From contig CBDHYJ010000050.1 of assembly GCA_965275905.1 (NCBI GenBank), positions 1 through 64,000 on the forward strand: DNA of 64,000 nucleotides, read 5' to 3'. The stretch comes from CBDAQD01 sp965275905 (lineage in GTDB: Bacteria; Pseudomonadota; Alphaproteobacteria; Rhizobiales; JAJFHC01). Positions 26,498 to 34,260 of this stretch are shown piece by piece. The translations under genes were made by a program, and so were the position numbers. The notes beneath the pieces are model-generated. The model worked only from the letters and a program-made list of their open reading frames with translations, was not told the DNA's origin and ran no database searches. How positions within the stretch are numbered: position 1 is the stretch's first letter; each line of letters opens with the position of its first letter.

Positions 26498-26944
26498 ATG
26501 CACAGCATTCAGTCAGGTGAATATGATCTGGTCGAATCCGTTCCCGGCGTGGATGATTATCTCCGTCTGAGAAACATCAGCGGCCTCTCGGCTTTTTCAA
26601 CCGTTGCGGCGGAGCAGGGCCTTGAAGGCACTGTCTTCGGCGTCACCGTCCTGTTCGATGGCAAGCCTGTCGGCATGGGCCGGGTCATAGGCGATGGCGG
26701 CTGCTTCTTTCAGGTCGTCGATATTGCGGTCGATCCGGACCACCAGGGAAACGGGCTTGGCAAGGCCGTCATGAGCGCGATCGTGGAATATCTCCGGCAC
26801 AATGTTCCGGCGACTGCTTATGTCAGCCTGATCGCGGACATCCCGGCGGACAGGCTCTATGCTCAATTCGGGTTCGAGCCGACCGGGCCGCGTTCCATCG
26901 GGATGGCGCTTGCCAGGGACCAGAGTGAATTTGGGTCAGATTGA
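26498..26944 (+). CDS. GNAT-family N-acetyltransferase whose 3' end lies in a repeat element
   Basis: A 148-residue GNAT enzyme, from ATG 26498 with GGAAG 6 bp upstream (an earlier ATG at 26480 is possible). Acetyl-CoA-binding motif A is VDIAVDPDHQGNGLGKAVM, preceded by the beta-bulge strand GGCFFQV and followed by LYAQFGFEPT. The acceptor substrate is unknown. The last codons (ending SEFGSD) and the stop lie inside the left arm of a 26-bp inverted repeat (26922-26947), so the native C-terminus has probably been replaced by element sequence. The catalytic core looks intact, so the protein is likely functional. Confidence 0.82.
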   Translation: MHSIQSGEYDLVESVPGVDDYLRLRNISGLSAFSTVAAEQGLEGTVFGVTVLFDGKPVGMGRVIGDGGCFFQVVDIAVDPDHQGNGLGKAVMSAIVEYLRHNVPATAYVSLIADIPADRLYAQFGFEPTGPRSIGMALARDQSEFGSD

Positions 26945-27089
26945 ACCAACCCTATGGGCCGGATGCCTTTTTGCCATTCCCGTCGGGTTTTGTCTCGACC
27001 GTACCCCCCGGTATGGCCTTCGCCAAAACCCTCGATCCTGACAAAAACGCAATCCGGCAGAACGGTTCAATCTGACCCAAATTCACTCT
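26922..27089. mobile_element. MITE-like element with perfect 26-bp terminal inverted repeats
   Basis: Bases 26922-26947 and 27064-27089 are exact reverse complements over 26 nt (arm begins AGAGTGAATTTGGG, ends AGATTGAACC). They flank a 116-bp core with no reading frame of note. I see no transposase and no convincing target-site duplication in the flanks (GGGACC on the left, TGCTCG on the right). Size, perfect arms and non-coding core fit a miniature inverted-repeat transposable element or the ends of a decayed IS. It supplies the last codons and stop of the acetyltransferase. Confidence 0.65.
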
Positions 27090-27376
27090 TGCTCGAAATC
27101 ACTTTAAGAAATTCCACTAGTGAGACCGACTGTCGCGCCGGAGGCGGTTGTGCGTATGCCAGGGTCTGCAGAGGTGCGGTGTCAGTGCGAGAATTCAACC
27201 ATATGATTTTGTTGAAAAATTTTGACCAGCTAAACGTCGCGTAATGAATCACCTGAAGACGGAATTCAGGGTGTCGGTGAATGGTAAACCAGCCCAGATT
27301 TAGGCGTGGCCATGCCCTAACACTGCCTAAATCTCTTGGTTAGAAAGCTGCGTCCGCCGAAACAAGAAACAGAGCA
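27090..27376. other. opgG upstream region
   Basis: Between the repeat element and opgG there is no supportable gene. Bases 27090-27245 are AT-richer and include a poor minus-strand frame that ends inside the right repeat arm. A 10-bp inverted repeat, AGATTTAGGC (27296-27305) and GCCTAAATCT (27325-27334), lies about 43 bp before the opgG GTG and is the best candidate operator or promoter-proximal signal. Confidence 0.45.
27296..27334. promoter_or_regulatory. 10-bp inverted repeat upstream of opgG (operator candidate)
   Basis: AGATTTAGGC and GCCTAAATCT form perfect arms separated by 19 nt. The spacing is long for a single repressor dimer, but the arms could be paired half-sites. The position, about 40 bp before the start codon, suits transcription control of opgGH. 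Confidence 0.4.
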
Positions 27377-29005
27377 GTGGCGGCGAGTTCGCAGGGAATT
27401 GTGGTGTCGAAAAGTACCTTGTCCGGCAGTACCTTGTCGAAGAATCCTCTGGCGGTCGCAGGCGCGTTGCGCGGCGTGCGGGCACTCGGACTCACGCTTG
27501 TACTGCTGGCCGGTGCGGTTCCCGCCGAATCCCGTCTGCTCGAGGCCGCGCCCGCACCGGACGTGTCGACGTTCACAGCGAACACGGTGATGGAAATTGC
27601 CAGGGCGCTTGCCGCCGAACCATACGAAGCATTGCCGGAGATCGGGGCCGCAACGGGTGCCAATTCGACGTACGACGCCTATCGCGACGTTCGCTTCAGA
27701 CGGGATGCGGCGATCTGGCGCGATGACCGGATTGCATTCCAGCTGCACGTACTCCCGAGCGGATGGCTGTTCAAGCAGCCGATTTTTCTCTACCTCGTCG
27801 ATGATGGCATTGCCCGGCGTTTCAAGGCCGACGTCGGCCTGTTCACATTCGGCGAGAAAGCGTCTCCGCTGCCTGAGGATGCCGAGGTCAGCCTGTCCGG
27901 CTTCCGCATCAACGGACCGATGAACGCGCCGGACATTTTCGACGAGATTATCGTCTTTCAGGGCGCAAGCTACTTTCGGGCGGTTTCTCGCGGTCAGCTA
28001 TACGGCACTTCCGTGCGTGGACTGGCCATCAATACAGCCAGTCCGGAGGGTGAGGAATTCCCGTTCTTTCGCGCCTTCTGGGTGGAAAAACCGGCAAGGG
28101 GCGCGCGGCGGATCGTCGTCCATGCCCTGCTCGACAGTCCGTCTGTGACCGGAGCGTATCGATTTGTCATAACGCCCGGGGAGGTTACCTCCGTTGACGT
28201 GGACCACACGCTGTTCGCACGCAAGACCGTCAAGAGTTTCGGTATCGCGCCGCTGACCAGCATGCATCTGAAATCGCCGGTCGACGCCATGCGCGTGAGT
28301 GACTTTCGCCCGCGGGTACACGATGCTGAAGGGCTCGCGATGGTGAACGGACGGGACGAAAGGCTCTGGCGACCGTTGGCCAATCCGCGGCGATTGCAGG
28401 TGAGCGCGTTTCAGGATAACGACCCGGAGGGATTCGGATTGATCCAGCGGACCCGTTCCTTCCAGGCCTATCAGGATCTGGAGGCACGCTACCACAAGCG
28501 TCCGAGTGTCTGGGTCGAACCGGCAGCGCCATTCGGTCGCGGCGATGTCGTATTGGTCGAGATCCCGACCGAGGAAGAGATCCACGATAACATCGTTGCC
28601 TACTGGCAACCGGCGGACGCGATCAAGGCGGGCAAGCCTCGGCGGTTTGCCTACAGGATGCTTTGGCCGGACCTGTCTCCGGCGCGTGGCGGCGGTCCCT
28701 GGGTTCACACGACCCATAGCGGACCCGCTCTCGGAGAAAACAGGACCAGGGGAAAGGTGCGCTTCGTCGTCGATTATGTGGCCGACCGGATCATGAACGT
28801 GTCCGAATTGCCTGATGCCCGCCTGACGGCCAGCGCCGGTGAGATCAGTGACGTGGTCATTCAGCGCAATCCGGAGAGTGGCGGCATTCGTACTTCTTTC
28901 CTGTTCGATCCGAAACAGGCTAGGACTGCGGAACTGCGTCTTTCAATCGATCGCCAAAATGGACGCACTCCGGAAGTCTGGCTCTACAGGTGGGTATCGA
29001 ATTAA
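27377..29005 (+). CDS. opgG: Periplasmic glucan biosynthesis protein OpgG
   Basis: A 542-residue exported protein from a GTG start, with a long n-region then GLTLVLLAGAVPAESRL as signal core. The OpgG/MdoG fold is evident: YDAYRDVRFRRDAAIWR, FGEKASPLPED, INGPMNAPDIFDEIIVFQGASYFRA, LYGTSVRGLAINTA, EFPFFRAFWVEKP and the C-terminal WVHTTHSG and VDYV segments. It acts in the periplasm on the glucan backbone made by OpgH and is needed for osmoregulated periplasmic glucan production. Near the start an 11-bp stretch (AGTACCTTGTC) is repeated in tandem, giving STLSGSTLS, a small oddity in the signal region. The opgH ATG overlaps its stop (TAATG). Confidence 0.93.
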   Translation: MAASSQGIVVSKSTLSGSTLSKNPLAVAGALRGVRALGLTLVLLAGAVPAESRLLEAAPAPDVSTFTANTVMEIARALAAEPYEALPEIGAATGANSTYDAYRDVRFRRDAAIWRDDRIAFQLHVLPSGWLFKQPIFLYLVDDGIARRFKADVGLFTFGEKASPLPEDAEVSLSGFRINGPMNAPDIFDEIIVFQGASYFRAVSRGQLYGTSVRGLAINTASPEGEEFPFFRAFWVEKPARGARRIVVHALLDSPSVTGAYRFVITPGEVTSVDVDHTLFARKTVKSFGIAPLTSMHLKSPVDAMRVSDFRPRVHDAEGLAMVNGRDERLWRPLANPRRLQVSAFQDNDPEGFGLIQRTRSFQAYQDLEARYHKRPSVWVEPAAPFGRGDVVLVEIPTEEEIHDNIVAYWQPADAIKAGKPRRFAYRMLWPDLSPARGGGPWVHTTHSGPALGENRTRGKVRFVVDYVADRIMNVSELPDARLTASAGEISDVVIQRNPESGGIRTSFLFDPKQARTAELRLSIDRQNGRTPEVWLYRWVSN

Positions 29006-30930
29006 TGAACCAGCGACTTGAGCCGTCCGAGTTCTCTCTTGCCGCCGCCGCTCCGGCGTTGCCCAGAGAGCAGCCGCTGTCCATGCCGGTGCAGCGGCTG
29101 TGGCAGGAGTTTGCCGGTTCACGTTCCCGGCCGGGCGGCCTCAGACGCCGATCCGCAACGACGTTACTCACACGCGCCGGTATTCTGGCCTTCACGATTG
29201 CGGCGACGGTGGTGTTTGCCTGGGGACTGCATCAGGCTCTGACTTCGGTGACCACAGCCGTCCCGCAGACAGTCCTGATCCTGCTGTCGAGCCTTTGTTT
29301 CGCCTGGGTTGCCTTCGGCAGCGCCGTCGCGATTGCCGGTACCATAGGCATCCTGGTCCGCGGCGGATACGATTCGATCAGCCTGCCTGAGGGCGCGCCT
29401 CCGCTGGCGCGGCGAACCGCCTTGTTGTTTCCTGTCTATCACGAAGATCCGGAGCGCATAGCCGCCGTCATTGAGGCGATCGCCGAGCAGTTATGGGCGC
29501 TGGGCCGTGCGGATGCCTTCGATTTCTTTGTCCTCAGCGACAGCCGCACAGCGCAATCGCGCGATCTGGAACGACGCGTCTTTTCTGCTTTGAATCAGGC
29601 AGTTGCGGCAGACAGGCCGGTCTATTACCGCAACAGGCAGAACAATGTCGGCAAGAAAGCGGGCAACGTCAGGGACTGGATCATCAGGTTCGGGCGGGGC
29701 TATGACCACTTTGTCATTCTTGATGCTGACAGCGTTATGTCGGGCCGGACGCTGGTGCAGCTTGCCTCCGCGATGGAGCGCAATGACGATGCGGGCCTGA
29801 TCCAGACGGCGCCGCGGCTGGTCGGCGGCGAGACGGTCTTTGCGCGCCTACAGCAATTTGCCACGGGTTACTACGGTCCGTTGGCCGCCACCGGCTATGC
29901 CATGTTTCAGGGGGCGGACGGCAACTACTGGGGTCATAACGCCATCATTCGGACGCGGGCGTTCGCCGAATCCGCCGGGCTGCCCAAGCTGCCCGGATCC
30001 GCGCCGTTGGGCGGGCACATACAGAGCCACGATTTCGTTGAGGCGGCACTGCTGAGGCGTTCCGGCTGGGACGTGCATCTCGTTACAAGCATGCGGGGTT
30101 CATACGAAGGCTGTCCGCCGACCCTGATCGAAATGTCGACCCGGGACCGTCGCTGGATGCAGGGCAATATTCAGCATTCCAGGATCGTCGCGGCGAACGG
30201 GCTCCCGCTGTTCAGCCGTCTGCATCTTACACTCGGTGTGTTTGCCTATGTCGCTTCCGGTCTGTGGGCCGCCGCCCTGCTGATCGGCCTATGGCTCACC
30301 TACAGTGCCCGTGCCAGCACGCCCGAATACTTTCCGAAGTGGGAAACGCTGTTCCCGGTCTGGCCGACCTATAATCCCGAAGCTGCGCTGCTTGTGCTCC
30401 TGGCAACTCTGGCGGTCGTTTTCATGCCGAAGTTTCTGGGCCTTGTGCTGGCGCTTTCCGATCGTCGTGCGATGCGGCTGCCACAGAAGGTTCTGCTCGT
30501 CTTCGGCTGGCTCGTGGAAGTGGTGATGTCGACTTTGCTCGCGCCGGTCCTGATGCTGAATCAGCTCCGTGCGCTTTGGGAGATCTTCCGGGGCAGGGAC
30601 TCCGGCTGGGCCGCGCAACAGCGTGACGGCCATTCGGTCTCGTTCATCGCCTCGCTTCGGTATCATTGCTGGCATGTCACAACGGGCCTGGCGTTCGCCC
30701 TGTTTGCCCTGCACATATCCCCCCACGTGGCACTTTGGATGAGCCCGATTCTCATGGGCCTGATCCTGTCGCCGCTCCTGACGTGGTGGACGTCGCGATT
30801 GTCCGGCCCGTTGCTCTCGGCGCTGCTGGCGACCGACGAGGACCGCACACCGCCTGCCGTGGTCGAAGCTGCACTCGGCCGCCACCGGCAGAAGGGACGT
30901 TATCAGAGGAACTTCGGGCTACAGCCTTGA
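29005..30930 (+). CDS. opgH: Glucan glucosyltransferase OpgH
   Basis: A 641-residue inner-membrane family 2 glycosyltransferase that makes the beta-1,2-linked glucan backbone from UDP-glucose. Helices at about 55-115 precede the catalytic domain with ALLFPVYHEDPERI, the D-x-D VILDADSVMSG and the (Q/R)xxRW acceptor motif TRDRRWMQGNIQHSRI. C-terminal helices include LLLNQLRALWEIFRG-like and SPLLTWWTSRLSGPLLSALL regions. It is shorter than the E. coli protein, as usual in alphaproteobacteria. It starts in a 1-bp overlap with opgG, which is strong evidence for an operon. Confidence 0.93.
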   Translation: MNQRLEPSEFSLAAAAPALPREQPLSMPVQRLWQEFAGSRSRPGGLRRRSATTLLTRAGILAFTIAATVVFAWGLHQALTSVTTAVPQTVLILLSSLCFAWVAFGSAVAIAGTIGILVRGGYDSISLPEGAPPLARRTALLFPVYHEDPERIAAVIEAIAEQLWALGRADAFDFFVLSDSRTAQSRDLERRVFSALNQAVAADRPVYYRNRQNNVGKKAGNVRDWIIRFGRGYDHFVILDADSVMSGRTLVQLASAMERNDDAGLIQTAPRLVGGETVFARLQQFATGYYGPLAATGYAMFQGADGNYWGHNAIIRTRAFAESAGLPKLPGSAPLGGHIQSHDFVEAALLRRSGWDVHLVTSMRGSYEGCPPTLIEMSTRDRRWMQGNIQHSRIVAANGLPLFSRLHLTLGVFAYVASGLWAAALLIGLWLTYSARASTPEYFPKWETLFPVWPTYNPEAALLVLLATLAVVFMPKFLGLVLALSDRRAMRLPQKVLLVFGWLVEVVMSTLLAPVLMLNQLRALWEIFRGRDSGWAAQQRDGHSVSFIASLRYHCWHVTTGLAFALFALHISPHVALWMSPILMGLILSPLLTWWTSRLSGPLLSALLATDEDRTPPAVVEAALGRHRQKGRYQRNFGLQP

Positions 30931-30945
30931 CCGGTGGTCCGGCGG

Positions 30946-31251
30946 CTACTCTTCCGGCTCGGTCGTGAACATCAGCGGGAAGCCGGCCTGTTTGGCGAGA
31001 TCGGTGGCTTCGGTGGCCTTGCTCTCGGCAATGTCGCGGGTATAGACGGCGACGACGCAGGTGCCGCGCGTATGCGCCGTGAACATGACCTGGTGCGCCT
31101 TGTCCTCGCCCATTCTGAACACGGCCTTGAGCACGAGGACGACGAACTCGCGGGGCGTGTAGTCGTCATTGACGAGGATCACCTTGTGCAGCCGCGGTTT
31201 TTGGGTCTTCGGTTTGACCTTGGTACGTGTTCGGGTGTCGGTATCACTCAT
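30946..31251 (-). CDS. clpS: ATP-dependent Clp protease adaptor ClpS (ClpS2-type)
   Basis: A 101-residue adaptor that delivers N-degron substrates to ClpAP. ATG 31251 (MSDTDTRTRTKVKPKT) gives the usual charged flexible N-terminus; a longer frame is not supported. The core has HKVILVNDDYTPREFVVLVLKAVF, HQVMFTAHTRGTCVVAVYTRDIAE and the C-terminal GFPLMFTTEPEE. The last motif is the form I recall for the Agrobacterium ClpS2 paralogue. There is no clpA next to it, again as for ClpS2, whereas ClpS1 usually sits by clpA. It is convergent with opgH, 15 bp away. Confidence 0.88.
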   Translation of the reverse strand: MSDTDTRTRTKVKPKTQKPRLHKVILVNDDYTPREFVVLVLKAVFRMGEDKAHQVMFTAHTRGTCVVAVYTRDIAESKATEATDLAKQAGFPLMFTTEPEE

Positions 31252-31360
31252 GAGACACGGCCGTTGCCGGCCAAAATCAGTCAGTTGCTGCAACTGGCTA
31301 TTTTCGCATGGCCGTTACCAACCGTCCACAGAACGGCTTTCGACAGGTTTCAGCCTGGTT

Positions 31361-31585
31361 CTAGGACGGTCCCGCGCCCGATCGGCGCCGGTTCCATTCG
31401 TCGGCCACGTCGCCCATCGTCTTCGGTGAGCCGTCCTTGATCCATTGCATGAAGGGGCGGTCGAACGTGAAGGACTCACCGCACTGTGCCTTGAGAAACC
31501 GCCGGACGTTCTGCGTGTTCCGGTATCCGGCCGTCACTGGCGTGTCTCTGGCGATCGGGTCGCTATGCCAGTCGAATTTGCTCAT
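31361..31585 (-). CDS. Small DUF6434-type protein
   Basis: A 74-residue cytoplasmic protein from ATG 31585 (MSKFDWHSDPIARDTPVT). The segment GYRNTQNVRRFLKAQCGESF and FDRPFMQWIKD match the DUF6434 domain that I associate with SAP-domain and small nucleic-acid-related proteins. Its function is not known. It stands alone between clpS and the ABC exporter leader region. Codon use is ordinary. Confidence 0.65.
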   Translation of the reverse strand: MSKFDWHSDPIARDTPVTAGYRNTQNVRRFLKAQCGESFTFDRPFMQWIKDGSPKTMGDVADEWNRRRSGAGPS

Positions 31586-31929
31586 TTGTCTTCTGTTCCG
31601 CTCGTTGGGTCGGGGTTGAACAGACCAGAACACGCTAACATATCTGTCCTGTGTCACAGAGCCGCCACGAAGATCACTTAGGAAATGTCACGGTGAGGTC
31701 GACATGGTCGGCAAATCAGTGTACCACTCACCCACCCAAGAAATTGGAGCATGCAGATGGAAATGACGCGCACCCTTCTACTCTCCCGGTGACCGCGCCC
31801 TAAGAGGGCCCCGTCGCCTTCGCTCCGGCGCAAGCCGGCGTTTCCATCAATCTTCACGTTAAAAAAAACGATTTTGGCCGCAGCACGCCCAGGCGTCCTG
31901 CCGTCCGATCCGTCACAGAGCGTAAGAGC
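31586..31929. other. 344-bp leader region of the ABC exporter
   Basis: No conventional gene. The downstream half holds a possible leader peptide and competing hairpins (see 31746-31838), then an A-rich run (about 31861-31868) shortly before the exporter ATG at 31930. The upstream half, 31590-31740, holds only weak symmetric sequences and presumably the promoters of both flanking genes. Confidence 0.4.
31746..31838 (+). promoter_or_regulatory. Possible leader-peptide attenuator upstream of the ABC exporter
   Basis: GGAG at 31746 precedes an ATG at 31757 by 7 bp and opens an 11-codon frame, MEMTRTLLLSR-stop (31757-31792). The stop codon lies inside a stem: GGTGAC (31788-31793) pairs with GTCGCC (31813-31818), enclosing an inner stem GCCCT/AGGGC (31797-31801 and 31805-31809). 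A second hairpin, CCGGC-GCAA-GCCGG (31825-31838), follows. CGCC at 31815-31818 can also pair with GGCG at 31827-31830, so mutually exclusive folds exist, as in translation-dependent attenuators. Confidence 0.4.
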
Positions 31930-33801
31930 ATGTTCAGATATCTGGAATCCCTGATTGACCCTTTCGTCCCGGACACCGGCGCCGCACCATCGGACCGCTT
32001 CTGGCGTTTTCTGCTCGACCACCTGCGGCCTTTCCGCAAGGTGCTGTCGGTTGTCGCCGTCACCGGCTTCACCGTGGCGCTGGTCGAGACCAGCCTGATC
32101 TTCTATGCCGGACGGCTGGTCGATCTGATGACGGCGAGCGGGACCGAGGCGTTTTTTCCCCGACACGGCCTGGAACTCGCGGCCGTCGTCCTGCTGATCC
32201 TCCTGGTTCGCCCGTTCGTGATCGTTCTGAACATCGGCCTGCTGAACCACGGCATGTCCGTCAACCTGCTCGATCAGGTCCGCTGGCGCGCGCACAAGCA
32301 TCTACTGGGCCAGTCCGTCGGGTTCTTCCAGAATGACTTTGCGGGCCGCATCGCCAACCGGGTCATGCAGACGGGTCCGGCGGTGGAGGATTCCGCCTAC
32401 ATGGCCTTCGAAGCGATCTGGTACGCCGTTGCCTATGTTCTGGGTGCGTTGCTGATCCTGGCGAACGCCGACGAGCGGCTGATCATTCCGTTGATGGCAT
32501 GGCTGGCGGTCTACCTCTGGCTGCTGCGCACCTTGATCCCGCGCATCGGCGCCGCCTCCAAGCGGCTGTCGGACGCGCGGTCGCTGGTCACGGGCCGCAT
32601 CGTCGATGCCTATACCAACATCCATACGGTGAAACTGTTCGCGCATGCCACCCGCGAGGAGGCTTATGCCCGCAACGCCATGCGCATGCATCGGCTGCGT
32701 TTTTCGCGGCTGTTGCGGCTCATGACCACAATGACGGCCGGCCTTGCCACGCTCAACGGCACGCTGATTGTCAGTACCGTGGGGGCCGCTGTCTGGCTGT
32801 GGCAGACCGGGGAGACGACGCTGGGGACAGTGACCGCCGCCGCTGCCTTGACCCTGCGTCTCAACGCCATGACCGGCTGGATCATGTGGGTGACGTCCCA
32901 GCTGTTCCAGTATGCCGGCGTCATCAAGGAAGGCATGGAGACGATTTCCCAGCCGCATGGCGTTGTCGATGTCCCGGACGCGCGCGAACTCGGCGTCCGC
33001 GGCGGTGCGATCCGCTTCTCGGGCCTCACGCACCGCTATGGCAGAGAGGCCGGTGAGAGCGAGGCAGGCGGCCTGCACGGTGTCGATCTGGATATCCGGG
33101 CCGGCGAACGGATCGGCCTCGTCGGGCGTTCGGGCGCGGGCAAGTCCACGTTGATCAATCTTCTGCTGCGGTTCTACGACGCCGACAGCGGAAGCATCGA
33201 AATTGATGGCCAGGACATCGCGCGCGTCACCCAGGACTCGCTGCGCCGGTCGATTTCGGTCGTAACCCAGGACACGGCACTCCTGCATCGATCGGTGCGT
33301 GACAATATCCTCTACGGCCGTCCAGAGGCGAGCGAAGCGCAGATGCGCGAAGCCGCCCGGCTGGTCTATGCCGACGAGTTCATCGGCGAGCTTGAGGATA
33401 TGAAGGGCAGGCGCGGTTACGACGCACATGTCGGCGAGCGCGGTGTGAAGCTCTCCGGCGGCCAGCGTCAGCGCATCGCGCTGGCGCGTGCAGTGTTGAA
33501 GGACGCGCCGGTCCTGGTTCTGGACGAGGCGACTTCGGCCCTGGACTCCGAAGCCGAGGCGCTCATTCAGTCCGCCCTGGGAACACTCATGGCCGGAAAG
33601 ACCGTGATCGCGATTGCGCATCGGCTGTCCACGATCCAGCGCATGGACCGGATCGTGGTGCTGGACCGGGGCCGCATCGTCGAGCAGGGTACGCACGAGA
33701 AACTGCTGGCCACAGGCGGGCTCTATGCCGGTTTCTGGGCCCGGCAGTCCGGCGGCTTCCTCGATGTGGAGGACGTCCATGTTTATGCGGACCGGGCATG
33801 A
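31930..33801 (+). CDS. ABC transporter, fused permease and ATPase (multidrug/lipid exporter type)
   Basis: A 623-residue half-transporter. The membrane domain (about residues 35-330) has six helices. The ATPase domain (about 345-600) has Walker A GLVGRSGAGKST, Q-loop SVVTQDTALLH, signature LSGGQRQRIALARA, Walker B VLVLDEATSALDSE and H-loop AIAHRLSTI. It probably works as a homodimeric exporter of the MsbA/multidrug kind; the substrate cannot be read from the sequence. The unusual upstream leader frame and hairpins suggest regulation by translation. The stop codon is immediately followed by a strong hairpin (33800-33839). Confidence 0.92.
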   Translation: MFRYLESLIDPFVPDTGAAPSDRFWRFLLDHLRPFRKVLSVVAVTGFTVALVETSLIFYAGRLVDLMTASGTEAFFPRHGLELAAVVLLILLVRPFVIVLNIGLLNHGMSVNLLDQVRWRAHKHLLGQSVGFFQNDFAGRIANRVMQTGPAVEDSAYMAFEAIWYAVAYVLGALLILANADERLIIPLMAWLAVYLWLLRTLIPRIGAASKRLSDARSLVTGRIVDAYTNIHTVKLFAHATREEAYARNAMRMHRLRFSRLLRLMTTMTAGLATLNGTLIVSTVGAAVWLWQTGETTLGTVTAAAALTLRLNAMTGWIMWVTSQLFQYAGVIKEGMETISQPHGVVDVPDARELGVRGGAIRFSGLTHRYGREAGESEAGGLHGVDLDIRAGERIGLVGRSGAGKSTLINLLLRFYDADSGSIEIDGQDIARVTQDSLRRSISVVTQDTALLHRSVRDNILYGRPEASEAQMREAARLVYADEFIGELEDMKGRRGYDAHVGERGVKLSGGQRQRIALARAVLKDAPVLVLDEATSALDSEAEALIQSALGTLMAGKTVIAIAHRLSTIQRMDRIVVLDRGRIVEQGTHEKLLATGGLYAGFWARQSGGFLDVEDVHVYADRA

Positions 33802-33839
33802 CGATCGGGAGTGGCGTGCACGCTCCACTCCTGATCGTC
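33800..33839 (+). terminator. Strong hairpin at the end of the ABC exporter gene
   Basis: GACGATCGGGAGTGG (33800-33814) pairs over 15 bp, with one G-U, with CCACTCCTGATCGTC (33825-33839), around a self-complementary CGTGCACG loop. It overlaps the stop codon. No T-run follows, so it may be a transcript-end or RNA-stability hairpin, not a classical intrinsic terminator. Confidence 0.5.
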
Positions 33840-33863
33840 CGGTGCCAGGTATAGGAGGCTGGA

Positions 33864-34241
33864 ATGCAATATGATGCGGAGACACCTGAAGAGTACCTGC
33901 GCGATCTGGACGACGACTGGCGCCGCGAGAAACTCCTGGAGTTGCGGCAGATCCTGTTTGCTGCGGCGCCTCACCTGATTGAAGGCATCAACTACAAGAT
34001 GCTGAGCTACAGCGACGAGCGCGGTACGGTTTTCCATCTCAATGCGCAGAAGCACTATGTCAGCCTTTATGTCGGCAATGCCCAAAGGATCGATCCCGGC
34101 GGCGATCTGCTCGACGGGCTGAACATCGGCAAGGGATGCATCCGGTTCAGCAAGTCGGTCGATGTGTCGGCGACCAGAATAGACGAGTTCGTCGGGCGGG
34201 CGATTGCGCTGCGCCAGCAGGGCGAAGACATCGACTGCTGA
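33864..34241 (+). CDS. DUF1801 (YdhG-like) protein
   Basis: A 125-residue cytoplasmic protein with AGGAGG directly before the ATG region. The segments TPEEYLRDLDDDWRREKLLELRQIL, EGINYKMLSYS, HYVSLYVGN and GKGCIRFSKSVDV correspond to the DUF1801/YdhG fold (related to the SufE/YjbR-like alpha-beta proteins). The role is unknown. It follows the exporter by 62 bp across the hairpin and is convergent with the nitroreductase-like gene 19 bp downstream. Confidence 0.78.
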   Translation: MQYDAETPEEYLRDLDDDWRREKLLELRQILFAAAPHLIEGINYKMLSYSDERGTVFHLNAQKHYVSLYVGNAQRIDPGGDLLDGLNIGKGCIRFSKSVDVSATRIDEFVGRAIALRQQGEDIDC

Positions 34242-34260
34242 GATCCAGACCCGGATCGGT

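Noticed and set aside
26945..27089. Interpretation of the inverted repeat as a transcription terminator
   Set aside because: Arms are 116 nt apart and there is no T-run, so a MITE-like element is a better explanation.
32302..33885. Long antisense open frame (about 527 codons) opposite the ABC exporter
   Set aside because: It is the mirror of a well-supported ABC transporter in GC-rich DNA. The translated sequence is rich in Arg, His and Gln and has no domain.
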